NCBI RefSeq assembly: GCF_018224955.1
Contig: NZ_JAGTUU010000001.1
Location: 558,001 to 622,000 of the forward strand
Source: Thetidibacter halocola
GTDB taxonomy: Bacteria; Pseudomonadota; Alphaproteobacteria; Rhodobacterales; Rhodobacteraceae
DNA: 64,000 nucleotides
Direction: 5' to 3'
Part shown: positions 7,884 to 17,554 of the stretch, piece by piece
Layout of the letters: every line of letters begins with the position of its first letter
How positions within the stretch are numbered: the first letter of the stretch is position 1
Translations under genes and position numbers: made by a program
Notes under the pieces: generated by a model
Database searches by the model: none
What the model was told of the DNA's origin: nothing
What the model saw: only the letters and a program-made list of their open reading frames with translations

Positions 7884-10178
7884 TCAATTCTGTTCCAACT
7901 TCGCGCGGGCAGCGCGCGCCGCGCCCGCATCGGCCTCCAGCGGCAGCTGGATGACCGCCATGGCGCCGCGATGGGCGCCCTCAGAAAACGGTGGTGCGTC
8001 GTCGAGCGAGAGGCTGCCGCCATGTTCCTCGATGATCTTCTTGACGATGGGCAGGCCCAGGCCCGTGCCCTTGTCGCGGGTCGTCACGTAGGGCTCGAAC
8101 AGCCGCGCGCGGTCCTCGGGCAGGCCGATGCCATTATCCATGATGCGGATCGTGGCGCGGCCCTCGGCGGCCCCGGCCAAAACGCGGATTTCCGGCACAT
8201 GGCCCTCTGGCGCGCCCTTTTCCTGCAAGCTCTCGATCGCCTCGCCCGCGTTCTTGATGAGGTTCGTCAGCGCCTGTCCGATCATCGTGGCGTCCAGATG
8301 CGCCGGCATCGGCGCGTCAGGAATGGTGGTGACGAAACGCACGCCGGGCTGGCCGGTTTCCTGCAACAGCACCGCGCCGCGCAACAGTTCGGCCAGATCC
8401 TCGGGCTTGCGCTCGGGCTCGGGCATGCGGGCGAACTTGCTGAACTCGTCGACGATGCGGCGCAGATCCTCGGTCTGGCGGATGATGACGCCGGTCATGC
8501 GCTCGAGCGCCTCGGCGTCGTCCCCCTGCACCACGCGGCCGAACTTGCGCCGGATGCGGTCGGCCGACAGCTGGATCGGCGTCAGCGGGTTCTTGATCTC
8601 ATGTGCGATGCGCCGCGCGACATCGCCCCAGGCGGCCATGCGCTGCGCGCTGACCAGGTCGGTGACGTCATCGAAGGCGACCACGTAGCCTTCCAGCGAC
8701 CGATCCTCGCGCCGCCGCGTGGACAGGCGCACCAGCAGGTTTTCCAGCCGGCCCTCGCGGCTGACCTTGACCTCTTCCTGCGCGGTTTCCAGACCGGCAG
8801 CACGCAGCCGGTCGAACAGCGGCCCGAATTCCGGCACCGCCACCCAGATCGGGTCGGCGCGATGCGTTTCCTGCCACCCCAGCAGCCGTTCTGCCGAGCG
8901 GTTGACGAAGCTCACCCGCCCCTCGGCATCGAGGCCCACCACCCCGGACGTGACCGAGGACAGCACGGAATCGAAGAGCCGCTGGCGGCGTTCGATCTGG
9001 CGGGTGTTTTCCAGCAGCGTGTCGCGCTGGACCTTCAGTTGCCGGGTCATCTGGTTGAAATACCGCCCGAGCATGGAGATTTCGTCATCGCCCTGCTCCT
9101 CGGGCACATGCACGTCCAGGTCGCCGCCGCCGACGCGCTGCGCCGCGCCGGTCAGGCGCCCCACCGGGCGCGACAGGCGTTCTGCGAACCACAGGCCGGC
9201 AAAGGTCGCCGCCAGGATCAGCAGCACCGCAAAACCGAGATAGAGCAGCGCAAAGTCGAACAGACGGCGGCCGCGCTCGTTCTCCTGCTGCTGGTAAAAG
9301 CGGGCAGTTTCCTGCGTCTCGTCCAGCAGGCCCAGGATGCGACCGTCTACATCGCGGCTGACATAGAGATAGCGGTCGACAAAGGCGATCAGCGGCACCA
9401 GCGCGCGGTATTCGTTGTTATCCCAGTCTGGGATCAGCGCCACGCCCTCTTCCTGGGCGGCGGCAAAGGCGGCGGCCGAGGGCCGCTCGTAGTCGAACAG
9501 GTAGGATCCCTCGCCCCGCGCCCGGATCTCTCCGGTGCCGTCGATCACGTAGGCTTCGCGCAGGCCGCGCTGGATCTGCGCCTGCCCCTGCCCCAGCACC
9601 TGCCGCAGGTCGCCGCCATCCATGACGAAACTCGCCCGGCGCGAGGCGTCGAGAAAGCGCCCTAGCGCCTGCACATCCTGCACCAGTCCCTCGGCCGTGT
9701 CGGCCTCGTATGCCTCGGCCGCAGCGAGCGAGGCGCCGACCACGTTCTGCACGCGCGACGAGAACCAGGTCTCGAGGCCGATGTTGATGGTGAGCACGGC
9801 AAAGATCGCGACCGTGACCGTGGGCAGCAGCGCCATCATCGCGAATGCGCCGGTCAGCCGCAGGTGCAGGCGTGACCCCGCCGACTGCGCCCGCCGGTCG
9901 GCCACCATGCGGACCACCCGCGCCAGCACCAGCGCTGCCAGCAGCAGCACGTAAACCAGGTCGGCCAGCAGCACCAGCCGCAGTGACAGGGCACCCGCAC
10001 CGCTGTCCAGCGGGCCGAGCACAAGGAAGGTCAGGACGGCAAGGATAGGCCCCAGCGCCACCAGCAGCAGGGCTGCGGCGTTCTGGACCCGGCGCTGGCG
10101 GCGCAAGGCGTCCAGCCGCGACAGGGAAATGCCGGAAAGTCCGCGCCCCAAGGCGCGTGCCCGCGTGGCCACAGCCAT
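7884..10178 (-). CDS. ntrY: NtrY, membrane sensor histidine kinase
   Basis: Inner-membrane sensor kinase for NtrX. The 764-residue protein has an N-terminal membrane region with three hydrophobic segments (about residues 33-55, 65-90 and 110-135), a large extracytoplasmic sensor part, a fourth segment near 310-330, a HAMP domain (LSRPVGRLTGAAQRVG), a PAS domain (GVVGLDAEGRVSFVNRSAERLLG), a HisKA helix with the phosphoacceptor His in [14 protein letters not shown], and an ATPase domain with NLIKNAGEA, DNGIGLP and GTGLGLPIVKKI. The 92-base gap to ntrC holds a short hairpin, so ntrYX may also be made from its own promoter. Confidence 0.95.
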   Translation of the reverse strand: MAVATRARALGRGLSGISLSRLDALRRQRRVQNAAALLLVALGPILAVLTFLVLGPLDSGAGALSLRLVLLADLVYVLLLAALVLARVVRMVADRRAQSAGSRLHLRLTGAFAMMALLPTVTVAIFAVLTINIGLETWFSSRVQNVVGASLAAAEAYEADTAEGLVQDVQALGRFLDASRRASFVMDGGDLRQVLGQGQAQIQRGLREAYVIDGTGEIRARGEGSYLFDYERPSAAAFAAAQEEGVALIPDWDNNEYRALVPLIAFVDRYLYVSRDVDGRILGLLDETQETARFYQQQENERGRRLFDFALLYLGFAVLLILAATFAGLWFAERLSRPVGRLTGAAQRVGGGDLDVHVPEEQGDDEISMLGRYFNQMTRQLKVQRDTLLENTRQIERRQRLFDSVLSSVTSGVVGLDAEGRVSFVNRSAERLLGWQETHRADPIWVAVPEFGPLFDRLRAAGLETAQEEVKVSREGRLENLLVRLSTRRREDRSLEGYVVAFDDVTDLVSAQRMAAWGDVARRIAHEIKNPLTPIQLSADRIRRKFGRVVQGDDAEALERMTGVIIRQTEDLRRIVDEFSKFARMPEPERKPEDLAELLRGAVLLQETGQPGVRFVTTIPDAPMPAHLDATMIGQALTNLIKNAGEAIESLQEKGAPEGHVPEIRVLAGAAEGRATIRIMDNGIGLPEDRARLFEPYVTTRDKGTGLGLPIVKKIIEEHGGSLSLDDAPPFSEGAHRGAMAVIQLPLEADAGAARAARAKLEQN

Positions 10179-10250
10179 CCCTCACAAATTGCCGCCTCAA
10201 GGGCAGCGACCGCCATATCTTGTGGTCTGATTGCCGCCAATGGCAGCACC

Positions 10251-10266
10251 GCCACAGTTATGTGGC
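10251..10266. other. Short perfect hairpin between ntrC and ntrY
   Basis: GCCACA-GTTA-TGTGGC is a perfect 6-bp stem with a 4-base loop just downstream of the ntrC stop on the minus strand. No T-run follows it in the direction of ntr transcription, so it looks more like an mRNA processing or stabilising element than a terminator. Confidence 0.45.
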
Positions 10267-10270
10267 CCTT

Positions 10271-11641
10271 TTACATCAATTTGCGGCGGCGTGTCACGCG
10301 AATATCGAGGTCGGTGATCTTCTTCCGCAACGTATTGCGGTTGATTCCCAGAAGATCGGCACATTTGGCCTGGTTGCCGCCCGTCGCCTCGAGCGCGATC
10401 TCGATCAGCGGCGCCTCGACCTCTTTCAGGATGCGCGTATACAGGCCGGGAGGCGGCAGCATCGCACCGTGCAGGTCGAAATACCGCCGCAGGTGGCGGC
10501 CGACCGACGTTGCCAGTTTTTCGCTGTCGCCGCCGCGCAGGACCGGCCCGGTCTCGGGCTGGTTGCCCAGCACGCCCTCGACCTCGGCGCGGGTGATCTC
10601 GTCGGCGCGGCTGGTCAGGCTGAGGCGGCGCACGGCGTTTTCCAGCTGCCGCACGTTGCCCGGCCAGCTGTAGACGCGGAACAGTTCGGCCGCATCCTTG
10701 GACAGCCAGCGCTTGGAGGCACCGTCGCGCTCGGCCCGCAGGAAGAAATGGTCGGTCAGCAGAGAGATATCCTCGACTCGCTCGCGCAGCGAGGGCACGG
10801 CGATGGTCGCGCCCGAGAGGCGATAGAACAGGTCCTGCCGCACCCGCCCATCATCCATCAGCGAGCCGGGATCGTATTGCGAGGTGGCCATGAAACGGGG
10901 CACGTGGTCGCCCGGTACGTCCATCATGCGCACGATGCGGGCCTGCACCTCGTCGCTGACATCGGCGATCTCGTCAATCAGCAGCGTGCCGCCCTTGACC
11001 CGCGCCAGAATCCGCGCCGGGCCTTCGAGGTCAGACAGGTCCGAGCCGGTGACGGTCACGAAGGGCAGCGTGCGGCGGTCGGAGAAGTCGTGGATCGCAC
11101 GGGCGATCAGGCTTTTCCCGGTGCCGCTCTCGCCGGTGATCAGCACCGGCAGGTCGGTGTTCATCACCTTGGCGACGAGGCGATACAGCGCCTGCATCGC
11201 AGGCGTCTTGCCGACCAGCGGCAGTTCGTCGGGCTCGTCCGCGCCCAGCGTCGGCTCGTCCCGGCGCGGCGTGCGGTTGCGGTTTTCCAGCGCCTTCGCC
11301 GTGCGCTTCATCAGGTCGGGCAAGTCGAACGGCTTGGGCAGGTAATCATAGGCCTCGGCCTCGGCCGCTTGGATCGCGGTCATGATCGTGTTCTGCGCCG
11401 AGATCACGATCACCGGCAGGTCGGGCCGATCCTGCTGGATCTTGGGCAGCATCTCCAGCCCGTTTCCATCGGGCATCATCACATCCGAGATCACCACGTC
11501 GCCCTTGCCCTCGGCCACCCAGCGCATCAGCGTCGTGAGGCTGGACGTGGCATGGACCTTGCAGCCCGCGCGGGTCAGCGCCTGCGTCAGGACCGTGCGG
11601 ATCGTGCGGTCGTCATCGGCGACAAGAACGGTGCCATCCAT
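10271..11641 (-). CDS. ntrC: NtrC (NRI), nitrogen response regulator, sigma-54-independent type
   Basis: Nitrogen-limitation response regulator phosphorylated by NtrB. The 456 residues have a receiver domain (ADDD pocket, Asp53 in ISDVMMPDG), an AAA+ domain with Walker A GESGTGKS at 170-177 and Walker [13 protein letters not shown], and a C-terminal Fis-type helix-turn-helix ([20 protein letters not shown]). The GAFTGA loop is missing, only [13 protein letters not shown] standing where it should be. This matches the R. capsulatus NtrC class, known to activate the sigma-70 rather than the sigma-54 holoenzyme. Its start codon overlaps the ntrB stop by one base (TAATG). Confidence 0.97.
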   Translation of the reverse strand: MDGTVLVADDDRTIRTVLTQALTRAGCKVHATSSLTTLMRWVAEGKGDVVISDVMMPDGNGLEMLPKIQQDRPDLPVIVISAQNTIMTAIQAAEAEAYDYLPKPFDLPDLMKRTAKALENRNRTPRRDEPTLGADEPDELPLVGKTPAMQALYRLVAKVMNTDLPVLITGESGTGKSLIARAIHDFSDRRTLPFVTVTGSDLSDLEGPARILARVKGGTLLIDEIADVSDEVQARIVRMMDVPGDHVPRFMATSQYDPGSLMDDGRVRQDLFYRLSGATIAVPSLRERVEDISLLTDHFFLRAERDGASKRWLSKDAAELFRVYSWPGNVRQLENAVRRLSLTSRADEITRAEVEGVLGNQPETGPVLRGGDSEKLATSVGRHLRRYFDLHGAMLPPPGLYTRILKEVEAPLIEIALEATGGNQAKCADLLGINRNTLRKKITDLDIRVTRRRKLM

Positions 11642-12726
11642 TACTGCGTCTCCTCGGTTATGCCCTTGGCGCGGGGCAGCGACATGCGAAAGACCGTGCG
11701 GCCCGGGACGCTGTCCACGGAAATCCAGCCGCCATGGTCGGAAATGATCTTGCTCACCAGGGCGAGGCCCAAGCCTGTGCCGTTCTCGCGGCCCGACACG
11801 AACGGGTCGAAGATGTCGCCGCGGATGTCGTCGGGCAGGCCAGGGCCGTCGTCGATGACCTCGACCTGAAGCGGCAGCGATTGCCCCGTGCCGTCGGCGC
11901 GGCGCAGGCGGAAACTGTGCTCGTAGAAGGTGTGCAGCCGGATCGTGCCGCCCCTGATCGGGTCGGCGGCCTGGCTGGCGTTCTTGAGCAGGTTCAGCAC
12001 CACCTGCAACAACTGGTCGGGATCGCCCAGCGCCATCGGCAGCGAGGGATCGTAATCCTCGACGATCTTCATGTGCGCACCGAACCCCAGCAGCGCCGAG
12101 CGGCGGGCGCGGTCGAGGACGTCATGGATGTTGACCGGCTTGCTTTCCGGCGCCGAGAGGTTGCCGAACTGCTCGACCTGCTCCAGCAGCTTCACGATGC
12201 GGCGGGTCTCGGCCACGATCAGGTCGGTGAATTCGAGATCTTCCTTGGGCAGGCTCATGGACAGCAGCTGTGCCGCGCCGGTGATGCCCGCCAACGGGTT
12301 CTTGATCTCGTGCGCCAGCATCTCGGCCATGCCAATAGCGGATTTCGCCGCCGATTTCACCGAATGGCTCTGCGTCATGCGGCCCGCCAGTTCGCGCGGC
12401 GAGATCAGCATGACCATCCAGCCCGGCTTGCCCTGCAAGGGCGCGATCTGGAGGTTGCAGACCAGCGGCGGACGCGACCCGGTGCCCACGTCGACATCGT
12501 TGACGAACAGCGGCGTGCCGTGCTGGCGGGCGCGGGCCAAGCTTTCTTCCAGCGGCGCGTCCACCGCCAGCCGATCCCAGATCGGCTGGCCGCGCAGCCA
12601 CTTGGCGGAATTGTTCAGGAACCCCTCGGCGGCGGGGTTGAGGTCGCCGATCCGCTCGTTCTCGTCGATCAGGATGGCCGGAACGGGAAGAGAGGACCAG
12701 ATCATCGCTTCGGTGTCTTCGGTCAT
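11641..12726 (-). CDS. ntrB: NtrB (NRII), nitrogen sensor histidine kinase/phosphatase
   Basis: Cytosolic kinase that phosphorylates NtrC under nitrogen limitation and dephosphorylates it when bound by PII (GlnB/GlnK). The 361-residue protein has no membrane segment. It has an N-terminal PAS-like domain ([21 protein letters not shown]), the phosphoacceptor His139 in [19 protein letters not shown], and an ATPase domain with [18 protein letters not shown] and [12 protein letters not shown]. Start and stop overlap neighbours on both sides (ATGA with nifR3, TAATG with ntrC), so nifR3-ntrB-ntrC is one translationally coupled unit. Confidence 0.97.
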   Translation of the reverse strand: MTEDTEAMIWSSLPVPAILIDENERIGDLNPAAEGFLNNSAKWLRGQPIWDRLAVDAPLEESLARARQHGTPLFVNDVDVGTGSRPPLVCNLQIAPLQGKPGWMVMLISPRELAGRMTQSHSVKSAAKSAIGMAEMLAHEIKNPLAGITGAAQLLSMSLPKEDLEFTDLIVAETRRIVKLLEQVEQFGNLSAPESKPVNIHDVLDRARRSALLGFGAHMKIVEDYDPSLPMALGDPDQLLQVVLNLLKNASQAADPIRGGTIRLHTFYEHSFRLRRADGTGQSLPLQVEVIDDGPGLPDDIRGDIFDPFVSGRENGTGLGLALVSKIISDHGGWISVDSVPGRTVFRMSLPRAKGITEETQ

Positions 12727-13712
12727 GCCGCATATGCCTTCGGCGCGGGTCGGTCCAGGGCTTCGGACAAGCGCGCCAGAACGGTTGCGGGATCGGTTGC
12801 GGTCAGAAGGGCGTGGCGCAGGGATCCAGGCGTACCGGCCCGATCCATGTACCAGCCAAGGTGCTTGCGCGCGACGCGGAGGCCGAGGTCGGCGCCATAG
12901 AAGGCCAGCATGGCCTCGTAGTGCCCGGCGACCATGTCGACCAGCGCCGCGCCGCGCGGGATGACGGGCGCGTCGGTTCCGTAGAGCGCATGCGCGATCT
13001 CGGCCAGCCGCCAGGGCGCACCCTGCGCCCCCCGCCCCACCATGACACCGGCTGCGCCGGATTGCGTCAGCGCCTGCCGCGCGGTTGCGGCGTCGGTGAT
13101 GTCCCCGTTTGCGATCACCGGGATCGACACGGCATCGCGGACCGCGCGGATCGCCGCCCAGTCGGCGCGGCCCTTGTAGAACTGGCAGCGCGTACGGCCG
13201 TGGATCACCACCATCCGCACGCCCGCCGCCTCGGCCCGGCGGGCAAGGTCGGGCGCGTTCAGGCAGTCCGTGTCCCAGCCCAGCCGGGTTTTCAGCGTCA
13301 CCGGCACGTCGACCGCGCCAACCACCGCCTCGACCAGGCGCAGCGCGTGGTCGGGGTCGCGCATCAGCGCGCTGCCGGAATAGCCGCCCGTCACCTTCTT
13401 GGCCGGGCAGCCCATGTTGATGTCGATGACGCGCGCCCCCATGTCGGCGACCATGCGCGCCGCCTCGGCCATCGGCCCCGGCTCTCGCCCGGCGATCTGC
13501 ACCGAGGTGTTCTCGACCTGCGCACCCAGTTCGGCCTTTTCGCGCGTGCCGGGGCGCGCCGTCAGGAATTCACCCGACGCGATCATCTCGGACACGACAA
13601 GACCCGCGCCGAACGAGCTGACAAGCGTGCGGAACGGCAGGTCCGTGATGCCCGCCAGCGGAGCCAGCAAGACCGGGGGGGAAATGAGCCTGTCGGACAG
13701 GGTCAGATGCAA
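12723..13712 (-). CDS. dusB: tRNA-dihydrouridine synthase (NifR3/DusB)
   Basis: FMN enzyme reducing specific uridines in the tRNA D-loop; called nifR3 in Rhodobacter because it heads the ntrBC operon. It has the Dus start (LLAPLAGITDLPFR), the GCPAKKV block with the catalytic Cys, KTRLGWD, VHGRTR, and the FMN phosphate site VIANGDI/GVMVGRGAQG. Length is 329 residues. The frame is open further upstream, but the best start is TTG at 13712: AAGGA precedes it by 8 bases and the product then matches the family's N-terminus. The same 5' region is shared with divergent ispDF. Confidence 0.93.
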   Translation of the reverse strand: MHLTLSDRLISPPVLLAPLAGITDLPFRTLVSSFGAGLVVSEMIASGEFLTARPGTREKAELGAQVENTSVQIAGREPGPMAEAARMVADMGARVIDINMGCPAKKVTGGYSGSALMRDPDHALRLVEAVVGAVDVPVTLKTRLGWDTDCLNAPDLARRAEAAGVRMVVIHGRTRCQFYKGRADWAAIRAVRDAVSIPVIANGDITDAATARQALTQSGAAGVMVGRGAQGAPWRLAEIAHALYGTDAPVIPRGAALVDMVAGHYEAMLAFYGADLGLRVARKHLGWYMDRAGTPGSLRHALLTATDPATVLARLSEALDRPAPKAYAA

Positions 13713-13823
13713 TCGCCTATTCCTTGTGCAGATAAACCCGAAGTAACCATGACGTTGCACCGGTTCAACGGTTCGCGCGCATTGCGCAAGCAGGCAAAGC
13801 GCACATGCCCAATAAATAGGCAA

Positions 13824-13839
13824 AATCGCCCGGGCGATT
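13824..13839. promoter_or_regulatory. 16-bp perfect palindrome between nifR3 and ispDF
   Basis: AATCGCCCGGGCGATT is fully self-complementary and lies 45 bases before the ispDF start and 111 bases before the nifR3 start. A dimeric repressor site is the simplest reading. The binding protein is not known to me; a GC-rich hairpin in the ispDF leader is the alternative. Confidence 0.5.
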
Positions 13840-13884
13840 GCGCAGACCATGCGCCGCGCCTATGACAAGGCAAAGGAAAAGTCC

Positions 13885-15015
13885 ATGACAACAGCCGCCC
13901 TCATCGTCGCCGCCGGGCGCGGCACCCGTGCCGGCGGGACCTTGCCGAAACAGTGGCAGAGCGTGGCCGGCGCCCCCGTCGCGCGCTGGACGCTTCAGGC
14001 CTTCGCCCATCTCGACCGCGTGGTGCTGGTGATCCACCCCGACGACCGCGCGCTGGCCCTGTCGGCTGCACAAGGCATGGACGTGACCCTGGTCGACGGG
14101 GCCGACAACCGGGCCCGATCGGTCCTTCACGGGCTTCAGGCGCTGGCAACCGACCCGCCCGACCTTGTGCTGATTCACGACGTGGCGCGGCCCTGCATCT
14201 CGGCCGCCTGCATCGCGGCGGTGATCGGCGCGCTCCGCGACTCTCCCGGGGCGGCCCCTGCCCTGCCCGTCACCGACGCGCTCTGGACCGGTGCAGAGGG
14301 CCGCGTGACCGGAACACGCGACCGGACGGGCCTATACCGGGCGCAGACGCCGCAGGGTTTCCGTTTTGCCGAGATCCTCGCCGCACACCGGACCCATCCG
14401 GGCAATGCCGCCGACGATGTCGAGGTCGCCCGGGCCGCGGGGCTGGACGTCGCCATCGTTCCGGGCGAAGAACGCAACCTGAAGATCACCGGCCCGCGGG
14501 ATTTCGCCCGCGCGGCCGAACTGCTGGAGCCGCAGATGGACATTCGCCTTGGCAACGGGTTCGACGTGCATGCCTTCGAGGAGGGCGACGCCGTCATCCT
14601 CTGCGGCGTGCGCGTGCCGCATGATCACGCGCTCAAGGGGCATTCGGACGCCGATGTGGGGATGCATGCGGTGACGGACGCGCTTTACGGCGCGCTGGCG
14701 ATGGGCGATATCGGCCGGCACTTCCCGCCCAGCGACCCGCAATGGAAGGGCGCGGCAAGCGAGATATTTCTCCGCCACGCCTGCGACCTGGCGCGTACCA
14801 CGGGCTTCGAGATTTCGAACGTGGACGTGACGCTGATCTGCGAACGGCCCAAGATCGGCCCTCATGCCGACGCTATGATGCAGAAAATGTCCGAAATCAT
14901 GCAGGTTTCACCCGACCGCGTCTCGGTCAAGGCAACGACAAGCGAGCGGCTGGGCTTTACCGGCCGCGAAGAAGGGATCGCGGCCATCGCTACCGCGACG
15001 CTGGTGAAACCATGA
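13885..15015 (+). CDS. ispDF: Bifunctional IspD/IspF enzyme of the MEP isoprenoid pathway
   Basis: One 376-residue polypeptide carries steps three and five of the non-mevalonate pathway. The N-terminal about 215 residues are IspD (CTP + MEP to CDP-ME), with [24 protein letters not shown] and RAQTPQGF. The C-terminal about 155 residues are IspF (2-C-methylerythritol 2,4-cyclodiphosphate synthase), with [32 protein letters not shown] and [13 protein letters not shown]; Asp and His metal ligands are in place. Such fusions are common in alphaproteobacteria. ATG at 13885 has AAAGGAAAA before it. Its stop overlaps the pgpA start (ATGA). Confidence 0.97.
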   Translation: MTTAALIVAAGRGTRAGGTLPKQWQSVAGAPVARWTLQAFAHLDRVVLVIHPDDRALALSAAQGMDVTLVDGADNRARSVLHGLQALATDPPDLVLIHDVARPCISAACIAAVIGALRDSPGAAPALPVTDALWTGAEGRVTGTRDRTGLYRAQTPQGFRFAEILAAHRTHPGNAADDVEVARAAGLDVAIVPGEERNLKITGPRDFARAAELLEPQMDIRLGNGFDVHAFEEGDAVILCGVRVPHDHALKGHSDADVGMHAVTDALYGALAMGDIGRHFPPSDPQWKGAASEIFLRHACDLARTTGFEISNVDVTLICERPKIGPHADAMMQKMSEIMQVSPDRVSVKATTSERLGFTGREEGIAAIATATLVKP

Positions 15016-15497
15016 AATGGGTGGCCTCCCTGGGCGGCGTCGGCTTCCTGCGGCCCGGTCCTGGCACCTGGGGCTCGGCGCTGGCGGTGGTGCTGGCCTA
15101 TGGGTTGGCATCCGTGGCGGATGTCTGGCTGTTCTTGAACCTGACGGTCTTTGCCTTCGTCACCGGCTGGATCGCGACGCAAAAGCTGATCGCCGGCAAG
15201 GACGACCATGACCCGTCCTGGATCGTCATCGACGAGTTGGTCGGCCAGTGGATCGCGCTGCTCCCCGTGGTCTATGGAGTCGGCATGATGGGGGTCGAGC
15301 CGTGGAAGCTCTATCCCGGCTGGATCGCGGCCTTTGTCTTGTTCCGCCTGTTCGACATCTGGAAACCCTGGCTGGTGGGCCGCGCCGACCGCATGGGCGG
15401 GGCACTGGGCGTGATGCTGGACGACGTTGTGGCGGGCGTGTTCGCCGCATTGGGCACGATTGCGCTGGCAGCCTTGTTCCACCTGGTGCTGATGTGA
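15012..15497 (+). CDS. pgpA: Phosphatidylglycerophosphatase A
   Basis: Inner-membrane phosphatase forming phosphatidylglycerol from its phosphate. The 161-residue protein has several hydrophobic segments and the PgpA motifs GPGTWGSA near residue 15, [17 protein letters not shown] (acidic cluster for the metal) and [10 protein letters not shown], then LDDVVAGV. Start ATG at 15012 overlaps the ispDF stop and the stop overlaps the cinA GTG start, giving a three-gene coupled operon. A much longer upstream frame exists but is only a shadow of ispDF. Confidence 0.95.
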   Translation: MKWVASLGGVGFLRPGPGTWGSALAVVLAYGLASVADVWLFLNLTVFAFVTGWIATQKLIAGKDDHDPSWIVIDELVGQWIALLPVVYGVGMMGVEPWKLYPGWIAAFVLFRLFDIWKPWLVGRADRMGGALGVMLDDVVAGVFAALGTIALAALFHLVLM

Positions 15498-15967
15498 CCG
15501 AGGCGCTGGCGCAGGCGATCCTGACCGCCGCGCGGGCCAGGGGCTGGACCGTGACCGCCGCCGAAAGCTGCACCGGAGGCAAGGTCGCCGCGGCGCTGAC
15601 CGACTGCCCCGGCAGTTCGCATGTCTTCGAGCGCGGCTTCGTCACCTATTCCAACGCCGCCAAGACCGAGATGCTCGGCGTCTCGCCCGAAACGCTCGCG
15701 GCGCATGGCGCGGTGTCCGAGCCCGTCACGCGCGAGATGGCGCAGGGCGCGCTTGCGGCGGCGGGGGCCGATCTGGCGGTCGCGGTCAGCGGCATCGCCG
15801 GACCCGGCGGGTCAGAGTTCAAGCCCGAGGGACGTGTCTGCTATGCGCTGGCGACCCCGGCGGGCGTGACCAGCGAGACCGTCGAACACGGCGCGCTGGG
15901 CCGCGCCGAGGTACGGCAGGCGGCGACGGACCATGCGCTGCGGTTGATCCTGTCTGCGATGGTCTGA
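15494..15967 (+). CDS. pncC: CinA C-terminal-type nicotinamide-nucleotide amidase (PncC)
   Basis: CinA/PncC-family enzyme deamidating nicotinamide mononucleotide for NAD recycling. The 157-residue product is the stand-alone amidase domain without the N-terminal CinA half; it has AAESCTGGKVAAALT near 18-32, with the catalytic Ser, FVTYSNAAK, LGVS, GAVSEPVT and GIAGPGGSEFKPEGRV. The start is GTG at 15494, fixed by the GTGA overlap with the pgpA stop and the lack of any other suitable start. About 170 bases then separate it from amtB. Confidence 0.93.
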   Translation: MTEALAQAILTAARARGWTVTAAESCTGGKVAAALTDCPGSSHVFERGFVTYSNAAKTEMLGVSPETLAAHGAVSEPVTREMAQGALAAAGADLAVAVSGIAGPGGSEFKPEGRVCYALATPAGVTSETVEHGALGRAEVRQAATDHALRLILSAMV

Positions 15968-16137
15968 TTTTTTCAAGACGCCCAAAAAACGGGCTCTATC
16001 GCCGAATAAAGCCCAACGAATCTGCATTTGGCAAACCGCCCATGATCTGACCGCCTCACGGCGTGATTGCCTCTTTTTTCCGCACCCGAATCCCGCTTTG
16101 TGCCGCGAAAACCGGAAAACCGAGGGAAGGAAGAAGA

Positions 16138-17319
16138 ATGAACGGAGCGGATACCGCATGGATCATCGTCGCGACGGCGCTGGTCCTGTTCATGACTTTG
16201 CCGGGGCTGGCGCTGTTCTATGGCGGGCTTGTCCGGGCACGGAACGTGCTGAGCGTCTTCATGCAGTGCTACGCCATCGCCTGCCTGATGAGCGTGCTGT
16301 GGCTGGTGGTGGGCTATTCCATCGCCTTCGGCGGCAGCGAAAGCGGCTATTGGGGCGGCTATGACAAGATGTTCCTCGCGGGCGTCACGGCCGACTCGCT
16401 GTCGGGCAGCCTGCCCGAGGTGCTGTTCTTTGCCTTCCAGATGACCTTTGCCATCATCACCCCGGCGCTGATCGTCGGCGCCTACGTGGAACGCATCTCT
16501 TTCGGCTTTGTCCTGACCTTCTCGGGGCTCTGGATGCTGCTGTGCTATGCGCCGGTGGTGCATTGGGTCTGGGGCGGCGGGTTCCTCGCCGATGGCGGCA
16601 TCTTCGGCGAGACCGGGGTCCGCGATTTCGCGGGCGGCATCGTGGTGCATGAAACGGCCGGTCTCGCCGCGCTGGTGATCGCGGTGTTCCTGGGCCCCCG
16701 GCGCAACCGCACCACCCCGCCGCACAATCCCGGCTATGTCATGATCGGCGCGGCGATGTTGTGGGTCGGCTGGTTCGGCTTCAACGGCGGCTCGCAACTG
16801 GCCGCCGATGGTGGCGCGGCGATGGCTCTGACGGTCACCCATATCTCGGCCGCCACCGCCTCGCTGACCTGGGCGCTGTGGGAAAAGATCAAGTTCGGCC
16901 GGGCCTCGCTTGTGGGCCTGGTCACGGGAACCATCGCGGGCCTCGCGTCGATCACGCCGGCGTCGGGTTTCGTCGGCCCGGTCGAGGCGCTGATCATCGG
17001 CGCGATCGCGGGCATCCTGTGCCAGGAGGCAGTGAACGTAATCCGCAATGTGCTCAAGATCGACGACACGCTGGACGTCTTCGCCGTGCATGGCGTGGGC
17101 GGCATCTTCGGCACGATCATGATCGCGGTCTTCGGCGCGGGCAGCGTGGTCGCGCAACTGGGCAGCCTGGCCATCGTCGGTATCTTCACCGTGGTCGTGA
17201 CCGTGGTGCTGGTGCTGGTGACGAAGGCGACTATCGGGCTGCGCGTGGACGAGGAAACCGAGGTGACCGGCCTCGACATCTCGGTCCATGGCGAACGCGC
17301 CTACGATCACGCCAGCTGA
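16138..17319 (+). CDS. amtB: Ammonium transporter AmtB
   Basis: Inner-membrane trimeric ammonium channel. The 393-residue product has eleven predicted hydrophobic helices and the Amt signatures DFAGGIVVHETAG (first pore His) and DVFAVHGVGGIFGTI (second pore His), with LFYGGLVRARN in the first helix. The usual cleavable signal of E. coli AmtB is absent. Start ATG at 16138 follows GAGGGAAGGAAG. No glnK lies upstream, unlike the common glnK-amtB pair, so its PII partner must be encoded elsewhere. The 170-base upstream region should hold an NtrC-responsive promoter, but I could not place a site with confidence. Confidence 0.95.
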   Translation: MNGADTAWIIVATALVLFMTLPGLALFYGGLVRARNVLSVFMQCYAIACLMSVLWLVVGYSIAFGGSESGYWGGYDKMFLAGVTADSLSGSLPEVLFFAFQMTFAIITPALIVGAYVERISFGFVLTFSGLWMLLCYAPVVHWVWGGGFLADGGIFGETGVRDFAGGIVVHETAGLAALVIAVFLGPRRNRTTPPHNPGYVMIGAAMLWVGWFGFNGGSQLAADGGAAMALTVTHISAATASLTWALWEKIKFGRASLVGLVTGTIAGLASITPASGFVGPVEALIIGAIAGILCQEAVNVIRNVLKIDDTLDVFAVHGVGGIFGTIMIAVFGAGSVVAQLGSLAIVGIFTVVVTVVLVLVTKATIGLRVDEETEVTGLDISVHGERAYDHAS

Positions 17320-17325
17320 GGCGGC

Positions 17326-17499
17326 TCAGGACAGGCTGTCCACCTCCGGGCTGTCCTCGTCGGCCAGCACGATGCGGGCAAAGACATAGCCTTCGGCGGC
17401 GGCGGGCCCTGCATCGGCAGGAGCCCACCGTTTCCTTTCGGCAGCGTCGGGCGCGGCGCGGTCAGGCGGCGGCAAGAGGGCAAGGGGCGGCATGGACAT
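17326..17499 (-). CDS. Possible small protein, 57 residues, unknown
   Basis: In the 291-base stretch between amtB and the coq10-like gene, one minus-strand frame reads ATG to TGA for 57 residues, ending in EGYVFARIVLADEDSPEVDSL. The C-terminal half looks protein-like (acidic, mixed hydrophobic) and the N-terminal half is Ala/Pro-rich. No good ribosome-binding site precedes it and I recognise no family. A minus-strand terminator lies upstream, so it would need its own promoter. Chance ORFs of this size are common at such GC content. Confidence 0.25.
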   Translation of the reverse strand: MSMPPLALLPPPDRAAPDAAERKRWAPADAGPAAAEGYVFARIVLADEDSPEVDSLS

Positions 17500-17554
17500 G
17501 AAAGGTGACGGGACGACCGAGGTTCACCCCATCCCCTGCCGTGCCATGATGGCC

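Noticed and set aside
7614-9665. 683-codon plus-strand frame
   Set aside because: Antisense to ntrX and ntrY, which have complete kinase and receiver motifs.
13740-13780. LexA box in front of nifR3 (two GTTC)
   Set aside because: The two GTTC are separated by 4, not 7, bases.
15968-16137. Terminator between pncC and amtB
   Set aside because: Short complementary pieces (GCCC/GGGC, CGCC/GGCG) and one T-run exist but do not line up as a stem followed by a T-tract.
16040-16137. Sigma-54 promoter for amtB
   Set aside because: TGGCAAA occurs but no TTGC follows at the required spacing, and the NtrC encoded here lacks the sigma-54 contact loop.
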